Shown here one piece after another: positions 26,023 through 33,494 of a stretch of DNA of 64,000 nucleotides. A model generated the notes under the pieces. The model did no database searches and was not told the origin of the DNA. It saw only the letters and a list, made by a program, of their open reading frames with translations. Source of the DNA: JALUZX01 sp964561605 (GTDB lineage: Bacteria > Planctomycetota > UBA1135 > JALUZX01). The position numbers and the translations under genes were made by a program. The stretch is from contig CAZLQD010000023.1 in the NCBI GenBank assembly GCA_964561605.1, positions 45,427 to 109,426 of the forward strand. The letters run 5' to 3'. Numbering within the stretch: position 1 is the stretch's first letter; each line of letters begins with the position of its first letter.

Positions 26023-28752
26023 CTATCCGCCCAGGGTGAGGAGAAACCCGGGGGTGAATTCGAGGCAGACCGGGCCTGAGGGGCCGGTGCAGGCGCCTAC
26101 GACCCACTGGCCCGCCATGGTGAGGCCCTTGATCCTGGGATCGCCCGGCAGAGGGAAGGCCAGGGAGGCCCGGGCGTGGCAAGAGGGTCCTACCAGGGAG
26201 GCCGGGCCCAAGACCATCGCACCCTGTCCGGCCAGGGAAGGATAGAGGTAGACCGCCGAACAACCCAGAGGGAGGGAACCACCGAAGACCCGCCCCCTCA
26301 AATTCAGAAGGGCGAAGGCGAACCCGCAGGATCCTCCCGGGCCCGAGGCGGGAGCGTCCTTGACGGCCAGGCGGAAACCCCCGTTTCCCGGACGGGGCCG
26401 GCCTCCCTCCAGGAGAGGCACGGGCCGGCAGGAAGGACAGGAAGAGGAACACCCCGAGGAGGATCGACTCCGCCTTCCGTGGAGGAGCCGCCCCTTCCAG
26501 ACGCTTCCCCCGAAGGTCGTGACGTAGATCACCTGGTCGTCCTCCGGGTCGAACTGGACCCTCTGGGCATTGGCGAAAGGAAGGCCCGAAAGCTCCTGGA
26601 AGGTCTTTCCCCCGTCCCTGGAGAGCCAGAGCCCCCCCCGGGGAGCTCCCTCCGTGAGGGTCGCGTAGATCCATCCCTTCCGCCGGGGATCCAGGTAGGC
26701 ACCGAAGTGTTCCGGTCCCTTCCGGGCCAGGAGGGTCCAGCTCTTCCCTCCGTCCTTCGTCCGGTAGAGCCCCCCCTGTTTGTGGGTCCTCGTGTCCGCA
26801 ACCCCAAGGTAGGCGACCTTGCTGTCCCCCGGATCCAGGGCGAAGTCCTTGGGCCAGTAGAACACCCGGTTCCGGTTCACCAGGCTCCAGCTTCGCCCCC
26901 CGTCGGCCGACTTCCAGAGGCCGACCCCCTTGGAGAGAAAAACGCCATTGACGCGTTTTGCCGTGATCAATGCGAAGAGGGTGCCGTCCGGGTGGAGCCT
27001 CACCCGGCAGACCCGCATGTTCGAAGGATCCCCCAGGCCCGCGCTCGCCCGGGCCCAGCTCGCCCCTCCGTCGGTGGACTTGTAGACCCCGAATCCCCAA
27101 ACCCCCGCGTAGAGGACCCTGGCCCCCTTGGGACTCCTCGGGTCGAGCACGATGGATGTCACGGGGGCAACGGGAAGGCCCCTGTTCGAGGTCTTCCAGT
27201 GCCCCCCGTGGTCCAGGCTCAGGCAGACCCCGCCGGGGCCGGTGGACCTGTGGCGGCCCAGGATGATGTTGCCGTTGGGAATGTCGTGGACGTTGGAGAA
27301 GGCGCCCCAGATCTTCCCCCTCACCTCCGGGTCGAAGGCCATCTCGTAACAAGTGTTCCTCCAGGGCGTCCACCGGCCGTCGCCCCACCAGTTCCAGGTG
27401 GCCCCACCGTCCGTGGAACGGGCGAACCCAATGTCCGTATAGGCGATGTAGTGGATGTCACGGTCGAAGGGATCCACGTAGTAGTGCCAGGTCGTGGTGA
27501 CCACCAGGCCCGTGCAGGCCCACCGTGATTTCTCCTTCAAGGCGGGCGGGTTGGCCCACTTGGAGTGGCCGTTGAACCAGTGCTTGCCTCCGTCGTGGGT
27601 GACGTAGCAGAAATCGTCGGTGAAGAGCAGGCGGTCCGGGTCGGAGGAACAGATCGCAGCACCGAAACCGGCGCTCTGGTAGTTGCGCCCCAGGTTTCCC
27701 GTGCGCCAGTTGTATTCCACGTTGTACTTCTTGAAGCGGGGATCGGAATAAAAGGTCGCCTTCCAGGTCCTTCCCCCGTCGGCGGAACGCCACACTGCAT
27801 TGTGGTGGGGAGGCCAGAACCCGGTGCTCTCGTTGAGGCCGTAGACCACGAGGGGATCCCTGTCGGAAGTCAGGACGTGGCGGTACCGGGCGATGGAACC
27901 GTCGGCCCACTTGTCGTAGGCCCTGATGTCCTTGTTTATCCCCGCACCCATGGCCGAGGTCCAGTGTTCCCCCCTGTCCGTGGACTTGTAGATGCCGCCG
28001 GCATATCTCCCGTTCACGACCTTTGCGGTGACGGAACAATAGAGGACCACCAGGCCCTTGGCCTTGTTGGAGCCGCCGGCGAAGGCCCGGATCTCCTTCC
28101 AGGGGAGCCCGGAGGTCTTCTCCTTCCACGTCTTCCCCCCGTCGTCGGACCGCCAGATCCCCGCCGCGGTCGCGGCGAAGCAGACCCGCCGTGAGAGGGA
28201 ACTGGTCCGGTCGAAGTGGAACCCCAGGGGCCGCCCCCTCGGGCCCGGGCACCGCCTCCAGTGCTTCCCCCCGTCCAGTGAGAGCCACACCCGGCCATCG
28301 ACCCGTCCGGCCAACATCCGGTTGGGCGCATCCGGGTCCAGGGCGATCTCCCCGGCCAGCCCCGAGGGAAGATCACCGATGAAGTTCCAGGTCTTCCCTC
28401 CGTCGCGGGTCACCTTCAGGCGGCCCCAGTAGCCGCTGGCCGCGTAGATGACCTTCCGATCCTTGGGGTGGAAGGCGGGCCGGCACCGGGTATTTCCCCT
28501 GAGCTGGGTGCAATGGATCATCTCCCAGGTCCGCCCGCCGTCCCGGGAGATGTAGGCGCCGCTCATGTCGCAGTTCACCATCATCGAATCCGGATCCACG
28601 GGCGAGACGGCGGGACAGAAGATGGCCCCTCCCCCCGACAGTCCTGTCGGCTCCCAGGCGAATTCCACGGACTGGGCCCAGGCGGGGGAGAGGAGGAAGA
28701 GGAGTGGAAGGAGGAGCCGCCCCGCGAAGGGGGAGAGGTGAGAGGTGGACAT
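26023..28752 (-). CDS. Secreted BNR/sortilin-like beta-propeller protein with C-terminal sorting-like domain
   Basis: 909 residues. The signal peptide ends AWA-QS (26/27). A series of at least eight BNR/Asp-box motifs follows (SRDGGRTW, TRDGGKTW, SLDGGKHW, SDDGGKTW, STDRGEHW, SADGGRTW, STDGGATW, SRDGGKTF), as in sialidase- or sortilin-type propellers such as xyloglucanase-like GH74. After a Ser/Cys-rich linker (about 760-793) the last 116 residues (794-909) form a separate domain. It has LPLGCSAVYL, a paired Cys, FPLPGDPRIKGLTMAGQW and FTPGFLLTLGG, the pattern of C-terminal domains on many planctomycete secreted proteins. Catalytic residues cannot be assigned. Start ATG 28752. Confidence 0.85.
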   Translation of the reverse strand: MSTSHLSPFAGRLLLPLLFLLSPAWAQSVEFAWEPTGLSGGGAIFCPAVSPVDPDSMMVNCDMSGAYISRDGGRTWEMIHCTQLRGNTRCRPAFHPKDRKVIYAASGYWGRLKVTRDGGKTWNFIGDLPSGLAGEIALDPDAPNRMLAGRVDGRVWLSLDGGKHWRRCPGPRGRPLGFHFDRTSSLSRRVCFAATAAGIWRSDDGGKTWKEKTSGLPWKEIRAFAGGSNKAKGLVVLYCSVTAKVVNGRYAGGIYKSTDRGEHWTSAMGAGINKDIRAYDKWADGSIARYRHVLTSDRDPLVVYGLNESTGFWPPHHNAVWRSADGGRTWKATFYSDPRFKKYNVEYNWRTGNLGRNYQSAGFGAAICSSDPDRLLFTDDFCYVTHDGGKHWFNGHSKWANPPALKEKSRWACTGLVVTTTWHYYVDPFDRDIHYIAYTDIGFARSTDGGATWNWWGDGRWTPWRNTCYEMAFDPEVRGKIWGAFSNVHDIPNGNIILGRHRSTGPGGVCLSLDHGGHWKTSNRGLPVAPVTSIVLDPRSPKGARVLYAGVWGFGVYKSTDGGASWARASAGLGDPSNMRVCRVRLHPDGTLFALITAKRVNGVFLSKGVGLWKSADGGRSWSLVNRNRVFYWPKDFALDPGDSKVAYLGVADTRTHKQGGLYRTKDGGKSWTLLARKGPEHFGAYLDPRRKGWIYATLTEGAPRGGLWLSRDGGKTFQELSGLPFANAQRVQFDPEDDQVIYVTTFGGSVWKGRLLHGRRSRSSSGCSSSCPSCRPVPLLEGGRPRPGNGGFRLAVKDAPASGPGGSCGFAFALLNLRGRVFGGSLPLGCSAVYLYPSLAGQGAMVLGPASLVGPSCHARASLAFPLPGDPRIKGLTMAGQWVVGACTGPSGPVCLEFTPGFLLTLGG

Positions 28753-28869
28753 GGCGGAAATCCTTTCTCCCGGCCCTTTCTCCCGGTCTCACGGCCCAGA
28801 AAGGATGGTCCATACCCCCATGGAACCGCAAGGGGGGGCGGCCTTCCTGACCCGCTCCCCCCACCGCCT

Positions 28870-30204
28870 TCAGGACTCGGAACCGTACTCCTTGAGGCGG
28901 TAGAGGAGCTTCCTCCTGGAGATTCCAAGAACCTTGGCCGCCTTGGTCCGGTTCCCGCCGCAGCGTTCCAGGGCCTCCAGGATGGCTTCCTTCTCGATCT
29001 CCGCCAGGGACTTCCCCTCCCTCCCCGACCTGGGGGAAGGCCTCCCCTGGGCGCCCCTGAGAGCGGGAGGAAGGTGCTCGGGGAGGACCCACTCCCCGGG
29101 GGCCAGGATGGCGGCCCGCTCCATGCTGTTCTTGAGTTCCCGCACGTTCCCCGGCCAGGAGTAGGCCAGGAGGACCCGCTCGGCCGCCCGGGAAAGACGC
29201 TTGTCCCCTCCTCCCGCCTCGGCCAGGAACTTCGCCGCCAGGGGCAGGATGTCTTCGGGCCTCTCCCTGAGAGGAGGTATCTCCACGACGAAGACGGCCA
29301 GGCGGTAGTATAAGTCCAACCGGAAACGCCCCGCCTCGACTTCCTCTTCCAGGTCCTTGTTGGTGGCGGAGACGATCCTGGCGTCGATCTCGATCTCCTC
29401 GGCTCCCCCGAGCCTTCGAACCTTGCCCGTGTCCAGGGCCCGCAGGAGCTTGGGCTGGAGGGAGGCGGGCAGGTCGCCCACCTCGTCCAGGAAGAGCGTC
29501 CCTCCCCGGGCCTCCTCGAAATACCCTTTCCTGGCTCTTCCCGCCCCGGTGAAGGCCCCTCTCTCATGGCCGAAGAACTCCGCCTCGAGAAGGGATTCGG
29601 GAACGGCCGCCAGGTTGATCCGAACCAGGGGCCCCTCCGAGCGGGGGGACCAGAGATGGACCAACTCGGCCAGGATCTCCTTTCCGCAACCCGATTCTCC
29701 GCAAAAAAGCACCGGAGCGCAGGAGGAGACCGCGGCGGCGGCGACCTCGGAAAGGACCTGCTCCATCAAGGGAGACTTGAAGACCAAACCTTCCGGCAGT
29801 GGCGGGTGGCCCTCCCCCCGGCCGGAGGCCCCGGCGTCCCCCCCGCAGGAATCCAGGATATCCTCCAGGAGGGCCAGGTCCAGGGGCTTGGTCAGGAAAT
29901 CTCTTGCACCGAGTTTCATGGCTTCCACGGCGGTCTCCACCTCGGCGAAGGCCGTGACCACCACCACGTGAAGAGAGGGATCCAGGGCCACGGCCTTCTC
30001 CAGGAAGCCCATCCCGCCGATACCTGGCATCCGCATATCGAGAAGCACCAGGTCGGGCCGGGTCCTTCCCAGGATCTCCAGGCCCTCCTCGGCCGTTCCA
30101 GCCTCCAGGACCCGGCCTTTCCTCCCTTCCAGGAAGGCCCCCAACATGGCCCGGTGGGCCGGGTCGTCGTCCACGACGAGGATCACCAGGCCCTTCTCAC
30201 CCAC
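28870..30204 (-). CDS. NtrC-family sigma-54-dependent response regulator
   Basis: 444 residues in three domains. A receiver domain has Asp56 in LVLLDMRMPG and Lys106 in LTKPLDL. An AAA+ domain has Walker A GESGCGKE (169-176), the sigma-54 contact loop GAFTGA (216-221), Walker B TLFLDEVGDL and the arginine region YYRLAVFVVEIPPLRER. A Fis-type helix-turn-helix closes the protein (about 414-438, NRTKAAKVLGISRRKLLYRL). It activates sigma-54 promoters from upstream sites. Its first codons overlap the end of the kinase gene by eight bases, so they form one two-component unit. The obvious target is the sigma-54 promoter found at 31951-31968, three genes upstream in the same direction. Confidence 0.95.
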   Translation of the reverse strand: MGEKGLVILVVDDDPAHRAMLGAFLEGRKGRVLEAGTAEEGLEILGRTRPDLVLLDMRMPGIGGMGFLEKAVALDPSLHVVVVTAFAEVETAVEAMKLGARDFLTKPLDLALLEDILDSCGGDAGASGRGEGHPPLPEGLVFKSPLMEQVLSEVAAAAVSSCAPVLFCGESGCGKEILAELVHLWSPRSEGPLVRINLAAVPESLLEAEFFGHERGAFTGAGRARKGYFEEARGGTLFLDEVGDLPASLQPKLLRALDTGKVRRLGGAEEIEIDARIVSATNKDLEEEVEAGRFRLDLYYRLAVFVVEIPPLRERPEDILPLAAKFLAEAGGGDKRLSRAAERVLLAYSWPGNVRELKNSMERAAILAPGEWVLPEHLPPALRGAQGRPSPRSGREGKSLAEIEKEAILEALERCGGNRTKAAKVLGISRRKLLYRLKEYGSES

Positions 30205-31483
30205 GGCTCTCCTCCATCTCCACGACCATCCTCGTGCCGCCGCCGGGCCGGGGCTCGTAGCGGAGCACCCATCCGTGTTCCCTCGCGATCCCCTGGGCCA
30301 GGGCCAGTCCCAACCCCGTTCCCGTGGGCTTTCCGCTCACGTAGGGTTCGAAGAGGGTCTCCCGGATCTCCTCGGGGACGCCCGGACCGTCGTCTTCCAC
30401 CACCACCCTGGCCCCATCCCTTTCCTTGGAGATCACCACCCGGATCCGTCCTCCCCGCCCCAGGGCCTCCGAGGCGTTCACCAGGAGGTTCAGGAAGAGC
30501 CGCCGGGCCTGGTCCAGGTCGGCCTCCACCTCCACTTCCGGCCCCTCCACCTCCAAGGTTCCTCCTTTCCCGGCGAGTTCGAGTCGCACCAGCCCCGCCA
30601 GGTCCTCCAAGGTCTTCTTCAGGGGAACGGCCCTCCTTCTCAACTTGGCCGGCCTGCTCAGGGAGAGGAACTCCTCGAGCCTGGCCACGATCCTGTCCGT
30701 CTCCTCCATGATCCGGGACGCCGCCTCCCGCCTCTCCTCGGGAGGGAGATCCCGCTTGAGGAGGATCTGGGCGAACCCCCTGACCGAGCCCAGGGGGTTC
30801 TTGGTCTCGTGGGCCAGCCCCGCCCCAAGGCGCCCCAGGAATTCCAGGGAACGAACGTGTTCCGCCGAAGCGGCCAGCCGGGCGTGGAGGCGGGCCGACT
30901 TGAGGAAGCCGAGGTAGAAGAGGAGCAAGGAACCGAATGCCAGGGTCAAGGCCCCTCCGAAAGCGAAGAAGAGCACCTTCCGGCGGGCCAGCCTCTTCCG
31001 GAGCCTTTCCGAGGGATACTCCAGGCAGATCTTCAACGGTCCCCTGGGCAGGATCCCCCCGGCGCATGGGGCCCCTCCCGGCGAGACGACCAGCCCCCCA
31101 CCCTTCCTGGGATTGCAGACCGGGCACTTTGCCGGGAACCGGAAATCCCTCTCGCAACGGATGACTCCGCCGTCGCCGGCGGGGGCGGGCCGGCCTACTG
31201 CGAGAAAGGGCTTGCCGCCGGGGTGGACCACGGCGAGGAAGGTGGCTCCCACCCTTGTCCGAACGGCCTCCATGGAAGCCTTCAAGTCCTCGAGGGAGCT
31301 GAAGGCCCGGGAACACTGCTGGTGGAGCACCCCCTCTGCGGCGGCGAGGATCAGGTCCCCTTGTCTCTGCTGGGCCTCCATCTCGGAGCGCTCGAAGGAA
31401 CGGTATTCCCAGTATTGCCAGACCCAACCCAGGGAAGTGGCCAAAAGGAAGAGGACCACGGGAAGAAACCGCTTGGAAGGCAT
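30197..31483 (-). CDS. Membrane sensor histidine kinase with Cys-containing periplasmic sensor region
   Basis: 428 residues. Helix 1 spans about 5-22, a periplasmic region 23-168, and helix 2 about 169-194. Then come the phospho-acceptor H-box AGLAHETKNPLGSVRGF (His225), N-box NLLVNASEAL, G1 DDGPGVPEE and G2 GTGLGLALA. The periplasmic region has six cysteines (57, 110, 120, 123, 140, 153), with C120-PV-C123 a CxxC pair. That is unusual enough to suggest metal or redox sensing; there is no CxxCH haem site. ATG at 31483 puts helix 1 at the N terminus. Partner of the overlapping NtrC-type regulator, and 71 bases downstream of the Cys-rich exported protein. The ligand is inferred, not seen. Confidence 0.93.
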   Translation of the reverse strand: MPSKRFLPVVLFLLATSLGWVWQYWEYRSFERSEMEAQQRQGDLILAAAEGVLHQQCSRAFSSLEDLKASMEAVRTRVGATFLAVVHPGGKPFLAVGRPAPAGDGGVIRCERDFRFPAKCPVCNPRKGGGLVVSPGGAPCAGGILPRGPLKICLEYPSERLRKRLARRKVLFFAFGGALTLAFGSLLLFYLGFLKSARLHARLAASAEHVRSLEFLGRLGAGLAHETKNPLGSVRGFAQILLKRDLPPEERREAASRIMEETDRIVARLEEFLSLSRPAKLRRRAVPLKKTLEDLAGLVRLELAGKGGTLEVEGPEVEVEADLDQARRLFLNLLVNASEALGRGGRIRVVISKERDGARVVVEDDGPGVPEEIRETLFEPYVSGKPTGTGLGLALAQGIAREHGWVLRYEPRPGGGTRMVVEMEESRG

Positions 31484-31496
31484 GGAAGACACTCTA

Positions 31497-31529
31497 CCAA
31501 AAGGAAACGGGCGCAGGTGCACCGCGCCC
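31497..31529 (-). terminator. Terminator or attenuator between the Cys-rich gene and the kinase gene
   Basis: On the minus strand GGGCGC / GCGCCC (plus 31524-31529 and 31509-31514) enclose a nine-base, itself palindromic loop (ggtgcacct). GTTTCCTTTTGG follows. It would reduce transcription from the small gene into the kinase and regulator, a common way to make an abundant first product. The stem is six bases, so partial termination is more likely than full. Confidence 0.5.
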
Positions 31530-31554
31530 GCCCGGATCGAGAAAAGGAAAGGAC

Positions 31555-31896
31555 TCAGCGAACCACCAGGTCGGCCATGGTGGAGCGATTTCCCTCTCTT
31601 CCGCAGGAACGCCCTTTCATCTTTCCGTGGCCCTTGCCGTGGCCGCACTTCCCGCCCTGGCACTTGCCGCCCTTCTTGCCCTTGCCGTGGCCGCACTTCC
31701 CGCCCTGGCACTTGCCGCCTTTCTTGCACTCGCCGCAGTCGCACTTCCCGCCCCGGCACTTGCCCTGCTTCCCCTTCTCGCAACGACAGGCCTCCCCTTT
31801 TCGGCAGGAAGAGCCTGGCCTCTCCTGGGCGGCCACATTGGGGACGGCGAAGGCGAAGAGGGCCAGAAGGCCGAGAGATGCGATGGAAAGTTTCAT
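31555..31896 (-). CDS. Small exported Cys/Gly/Lys-rich protein, probable metal binder
   Basis: 113 residues. The signal peptide (1-23) has a VAA-Q cleavage site. The mature 90 residues hold 12 Cys, mostly as GKC. A 16-residue unit KKGGKCQGGKCGHGKG occurs twice without change (58-73 and 74-89). The His and paired Cys suggest binding of a soft metal (Cu, Zn, Ag, Cd) or thiol buffering. It resembles Cys-rich low-complexity metal-binding proteins in style, but I cannot assign it to a named family, and no MNIO/DUF692 maturation gene is near. ATG 31896 has a perfect AAGGAGTG site. It lies about 45 bases after a predicted sigma-54 start, upstream of a cognate-looking two-component system. Confidence 0.85.
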   Translation of the reverse strand: MKLSIASLGLLALFAFAVPNVAAQERPGSSCRKGEACRCEKGKQGKCRGGKCDCGECKKGGKCQGGKCGHGKGKKGGKCQGGKCGHGKGHGKMKGRSCGREGNRSTMADLVVR

Positions 31897-31950
31897 GGGA
31901 TCACTCCTTTGCAGATCCTGGGTTTTCGTTCTCCTTGGAAAACCTCCCTG

Positions 31951-31968
31951 GTTGCAAAGGGCGTGCCA
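31951..31968 (-). promoter_or_regulatory. Sigma-54 (RpoN) promoter of the Cys-rich gene
   Basis: On the minus strand the sequence TGGCACGCCCTTTGCAAC matches the -24/-12 consensus (TGGCACG, four bases, TTGCA) at every conserved position. Transcription should start near 31942, about 45 bases before ATG 31896. The adjoining regulator at 28870 has the GAFTGA loop required to act on such promoters. Confidence 0.85.
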
Positions 31969-31981
31969 TCCAGGAAAAGGA

Positions 31982-32046
31982 GCCGGGGAAAGCCCACCGC
32001 CCCCCAGGTTTGTGCAAGATCTTCCCCGGCCGCGCAAAAAATGCGC
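31982..32046 (-). promoter_or_regulatory. Candidate upstream activator sites of the sigma-54 promoter
   Basis: Two inverted repeats lie 15-95 bases upstream of the -24 element. One is GCCGGGGAA ... TTCCCCGGC (31982-31990 and 32022-32030), a perfect nine-base pair of arms 31 bases apart. The other is GCGCA-AAAAA-TGCGC (32032-32046). Either could bind the dimeric NtrC-type regulator. Position and symmetry are seen; function is inference. Confidence 0.5.
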
Positions 32047-32059
32047 AGCCCCACGAGCT

Positions 32060-32221
32060 TCAGGGGGTCTTCAGGGGCAGGCCTTCACACCGGACCGAAG
32101 GCCCATGCAACCCTGGATCGGTGGAGTAGGTGAAAAAGTACTCGTCCTGGAGCCAGGAGCAGGAAACCAGGAACAGGCTCCCCGCCAGGAGGATCCAGCC
32201 CAGGATCTTCTTCCATTTCAC
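32060..32221 (-). CDS. Small lipoprotein coupled to lysA
   Basis: 53 residues from a GTG at 32221 that overlaps the lysA stop (GTGA). The N terminus KWKKILGWILLAGSLFLVSC is a lipoprotein signal with lipobox LVSC, giving a mature peptide of about 33 residues with Trp, Phe and Tyr near the lipidated Cys and a second Cys. In Proteobacteria a small lipoprotein (LptM/YifL) sits beside the lysA-dapF genes. The position is similar, but the CGQKGPLYLP signature of that family is absent, so homology is not claimed. The lipobox, the overlap and the coupled start support a real gene. Confidence 0.6.
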   Translation of the reverse strand: MKWKKILGWILLAGSLFLVSCSWLQDEYFFTYSTDPGLHGPSVRCEGLPLKTP

Positions 32222-33483
32222 CGCCGCACCTCGCCTTTCCAAAGGTTCTCGAAAGGCTCGCGGGACCTGGCCAGGAAGACCCGGCCCCCATCCACCACCA
32301 CCTGGGCGGCGAGCCTCCTGGAATTGTAGCGGGAGGCCATGGATTCTCCGTAGGCCCCGGCCCCGAAAAGGGCCAGGCAGTCTCCGGACTCCAGGGGCGG
32401 GAGTTCCCTGTCGAGGGCGAGAAAGTCCCCTGTCTCGCAGACCGGTCCGACTACGTCCGTCTTCCCCCTGGGAAGCTCCCCTTCCGGCGGAGGGGGCCCC
32501 TCGACGGGCCAGACCAGGTGTTCCGCACCGTAGAGACTGGGTCGGACGAAGTCGTTCATGGCCGCATCCACCACGACGAAACGCCTGCCCCCCATGACCT
32601 TCTCCCGGATCACCCGGGTCAGGAGGATCCCCGCCGTCCCTACGAGGAACCTTCCCGGTTCGAGGAGGGGTTTCCACCCCGCCCGGGCCAGGAGGCCCTC
32701 CAGGGCCGGGGCGAAGGAAGGGAAGGAAAATCTCTCCCCCCCTGGAGCCAGGGGCACGGCGTATCCGCCACCGGTATCGTAGAACTCGATTCCCTCCGTC
32801 CTCCCCGGATCCTCCCCGGCCCACTCCAGGACCCGTCGGGCCGCTTCCAGGTAGGGTTCCGGCCCGGAGACCAGGGAGCCGAGGTGGACATGATATCCTT
32901 TCACACGTAACCATTTGGAGCGGGCGGCCCTCGCCAGGGCTTCCCGGGCCTGGTCCAGGGGAAGGCCGAACTTGCTCTTCTTCTTGGACGTGGCCAGGTA
33001 GGGATGGGCGCCGGCCCGGATGTCCAGGTTGAGCCTCAGCGCCAGCGGCGCCCGGACACCCAATCTTTCGGCTACGCCCTCGATCTCCTCCAGCTCCTGG
33101 AGGGACTCCACGTTGAAGAAGAGCAATTGGTGGCGGGATAGGGCCTCCTCGATCTCCCACGCCTCCTTGCCCACCCCTGCGAAGACCACCTTCTTCCCGG
33201 CAAGCCCCGCCGCCTCCAGCCGCTTCAACTCCCCGCCGGAAACCACGTCGAAACCGCATCCCCCCTCGGCGAACCGCCTGAGGATCCAGGCCAGGCCGTT
33301 GGCCTTGACCGGGAAGAAGACCGCCGGGGGCTCCCGGAAAGCATCCCGGATCTCCCTCAGGGAAGCGTCCAGGGCGGAGGCGGAGTAGGCGAAGAGGGGA
33401 GTGCCGAAACGGTCCGCCAGGTCCCGGGCCGGCACACCGTCCACCAGGAGTCTGCCGCCGGAAAAAAGAATTCCTCCGTCCAT
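32218..33483 (-). CDS. lysA: Diaminopimelate decarboxylase
   Basis: PLP-dependent alanine-racemase-fold enzyme of 421 residues that decarboxylates meso-diaminopimelate to lysine. The PLP-Lys segment FFPVKANGLAWIL is near residue 54. GYHVHLGSLVSG, YDTGGGYAVP, EPGRFLVGTAGILLTRV, GPVCETGDFLALD and the C-terminal GAYGESMASRYNSR follow in the usual order, including the Cys that acts across the dimer. The frame extends upstream through the sigma-factor gene, but ATG 33483 begins right before the first conserved strand and is 12 bases past that gene's stop. It is thus the middle gene of sigma factor-lysA-lipoprotein. Confidence 0.94.
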   Translation of the reverse strand: MDGGILFSGGRLLVDGVPARDLADRFGTPLFAYSASALDASLREIRDAFREPPAVFFPVKANGLAWILRRFAEGGCGFDVVSGGELKRLEAAGLAGKKVVFAGVGKEAWEIEEALSRHQLLFFNVESLQELEEIEGVAERLGVRAPLALRLNLDIRAGAHPYLATSKKKSKFGLPLDQAREALARAARSKWLRVKGYHVHLGSLVSGPEPYLEAARRVLEWAGEDPGRTEGIEFYDTGGGYAVPLAPGGERFSFPSFAPALEGLLARAGWKPLLEPGRFLVGTAGILLTRVIREKVMGGRRFVVVDAAMNDFVRPSLYGAEHLVWPVEGPPPPEGELPRGKTDVVGPVCETGDFLALDRELPPLESGDCLALFGAGAYGESMASRYNSRRLAAQVVVDGGRVFLARSREPFENLWKGEVRR

Positions 33484-33494
33484 GGCAGGGCCGT

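Noticed and set aside
31555..31896. Bufferin or HvfA-type precursor peptide
   Set aside because: The general Cys/Gly/Lys style is similar, but the defining EGKCG motif is not present and no MNIO/DUF692 or partner gene is adjacent.
31627..32133. Long plus-strand frame rich in Ala and Leu (LALAVAALPAL repeats)
   Set aside because: It is the exact mirror of the tandem repeats of the Cys-rich gene on the other strand. It has no ribosome site, while the minus frame has a perfect one and a signal peptide.
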